Assembly: GCF_009834345.1 (NCBI RefSeq)
Contig: NZ_CP035042.1
Coordinates: 1-64,000 of the forward strand
Length of the DNA: 64,000 nt
Direction: 5' to 3'
Origin: Billgrantia tianxiuensis
Lineage (GTDB): Bacteria > Pseudomonadota > Gammaproteobacteria > Pseudomonadales > Halomonadaceae
Below are positions 63,013-64,000 of this stretch, in pieces. How positions within the stretch are numbered: position 1 is the stretch's first letter; every line of letters begins with the position of its first letter. The notes under the pieces are model-generated. The model searched no databases, was not told the DNA's origin, and saw only the letters and a program-made list of their open reading frames with translations. The position numbers and the translations under genes are program-made.

Positions 63013-64000
63013 ATGACATCAGCAACACAGCGGAACGCTACCGGTGCGGACGGCTGCCTCTTCCACGGCGCCGGTGAACCGTCGATGGCGCCCAATGGCT
63101 GCCCCGTCTCGCCCCAGGCGGCGGCCTTCGATCCCTTCGACCGCCCCTACCAGCTCGACCCCGCCGAGGCGCTGCGCTGGTCCCGCGAGCAGGAGCCGGT
63201 GTTCTACAGCCCCAAGCTCGGCTACTGGGTGGTGAGCCGCTACGACGACATCAAGGCGATCTTCCGCGACAACCTCACCTTTTCGCCGTCGATCGCGCTG
63301 GAGAAGATCACCCCGGCGAGCGACGAGGCCCTGGCGGTGCTCAAGCGCTACGACTACGGCATGAACCGTACCCTGGTGAACGAGGACGAGCCGGCTCACA
63401 TGGCGCGGCGCCGCGAGCTGCTCGAGGCTTTCTCACCCGAGGCACTGGAGGCTCATGCCCCGATGGTGCGCCGCCTGGTGCGCGAGAAGCTCGACGCCAT
63501 CATCGACCGCGGCCAAGCCGACCTGGTCGCCGAAATGTTCTGGGAGGTGCCGCTTACCGTTGCGCTGCACTTCCTCGGCGTGCCCGAGGAGGACATGGAG
63601 CAACTGCGGCGCTTCTCCGTCGCCCATACGCTCAATACCTGGGGACGCCCCTCGCCCGAGCAGCAGGTCGAGGTGGCCGAGGGCGTCGGCAAGTTCTGGC
63701 AGTACTCCGGCGAGGTACTGAGGAAGATGCAGGCCCGGCCGGAGGGTCACGGCTGGATGTACGACATGATCGAGAAGAACCGGCACAAGCCGGATGTCGT
63801 CACCGACAACTACCTGCACTCGATGATGATGGCGATCATCGTCGCCGCCCACGAGACCACGGCGCTGGCCACCGCCAACGCCTTCCGCCAGCTGCTCTCG
63901 CGCCCCGCGGTATGGGCCGAACTGTGCGACAACCCGGCGCTGATCCCCGCCGCCGCCGAGGAGTGCCTGCGCCATGCCGGCTCGGTGGTGGCCTGGCGGC
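63013..64000 (+). CDS. cytochrome P450 (5' part, truncated by the window end)
   Basis: Class I bacterial P450, 329 residues visible. The N-terminus has DGCLFHGAGEPSMAPNGCP and then FDPFDRPYQLDPAEALRWSR. The substrate-recognition and C-helix region is NEDEPAHMARRRELLEAFSPEAL near 125-147, and the I-helix oxygen-activation motif is AAHETTALATANAF near 278-291. The ExxR and haem-Cys loops lie beyond the edge. GGGAGG precedes ATG 63013. It is divergent from the IclR gene; P450s with such neighbours are often followed by their ferredoxin reductase, which cannot be checked here. Confidence 0.9.
   Translation, partial: MTSATQRNATGADGCLFHGAGEPSMAPNGCPVSPQAAAFDPFDRPYQLDPAEALRWSREQEPVFYSPKLGYWVVSRYDDIKAIFRDNLTFSPSIALEKITPASDEALAVLKRYDYGMNRTLVNEDEPAHMARRRELLEAFSPEALEAHAPMVRRLVREKLDAIIDRGQADLVAEMFWEVPLTVALHFLGVPEEDMEQLRRFSVAHTLNTWGRPSPEQQVEVAEGVGKFWQYSGEVLRKMQARPEGHGWMYDMIEKNRHKPDVVTDNYLHSMMMAIIVAAHETTALATANAFRQLLSRPAVWAELCDNPALIPAAAEECLRHAGSVVAWR

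Overview
This 64-kb window looks like the chromosomal origin side of a GC-rich gammaproteobacterium, most probably a member of the Halomonadaceae (Halomonas-like). This is an inference from gene order, protein families and base composition; no 16S gene is present. There are no rRNA, tRNA, CRISPR, insertion-sequence or phage genes that I could support. The window opens in the oriC/dnaA promoter region and ends inside a cytochrome P450 gene.

1-7,250: origin block. DnaA boxes, dnaA, dnaN, recF and gyrB run rightwards and end at a 40-nt perfectly palindromic terminator. Five ParB-type parS sites lie between 3.2 and 7.2 kb, two of them inside recF.

6,500-23,600: envelope block. gmhB, glyS and glyQ run leftwards. 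A lipopolysaccharide core cluster follows: hldD, waaF, an OpgB-like membrane phosphoglycerol transferase, several family 2, 4 and 9 glycosyltransferases, kdkA, hldE and waaA, then rpiA. Together these genes make ADP-heptose, attach and phosphorylate Kdo and extend the inner core. One family 9 gene is broken by two apparent frameshifts, and the OpgB-like gene has one near its 3' end.

23,700-37,760: housekeeping block. ilvA, a 31-aa membrane micro-gene with its own promoter and terminator, fau, the 6S RNA gene ssrS, zapA, the ygfB-pepP-ubiH-ubiI set, a gpmI-envC-ctpA operon, and rhodanese-secB-rsmE.

37,840-47,120: a nine-gene hexuronate (galacturonate/glucuronate) oxidation operon. It contains a TRAP transporter, uronate dehydrogenase, lactone isomerase, lactone cycloisomerase, KdgD, a ketoglutarate-semialdehyde dehydrogenase and a GntR/FCD regulator, and ends at a strong terminator. 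Together the genes can take a uronic acid to 2-oxoglutarate.

47,170-51,660: an S1-domain protein, a VOC protein, then gshB, tonB (frameshifted), yqgE and yqgF (ruvX) in an order I recall from Pseudomonas.

51,680-60,160: an accessory catabolic locus. A complete branched-chain-type ABC transporter (LivKHMGF), an AraC regulator, a PEP-hydrolase-family TIM barrel, an SRPBCC protein and a Tm-1-like (UPF0261) protein lie together. The Tm-1-like and TIM-barrel proteins correspond to the two halves of plant and fungal Tm-1. This is the best candidate for an undescribed system. A decayed copy of the AraC gene start lies in front of livG.

60,190-64,000: a small membrane protein, aspartate carbamoyltransferase, an IclR regulator and the 5' part of a divergent P450 gene with a candidate IclR operator.
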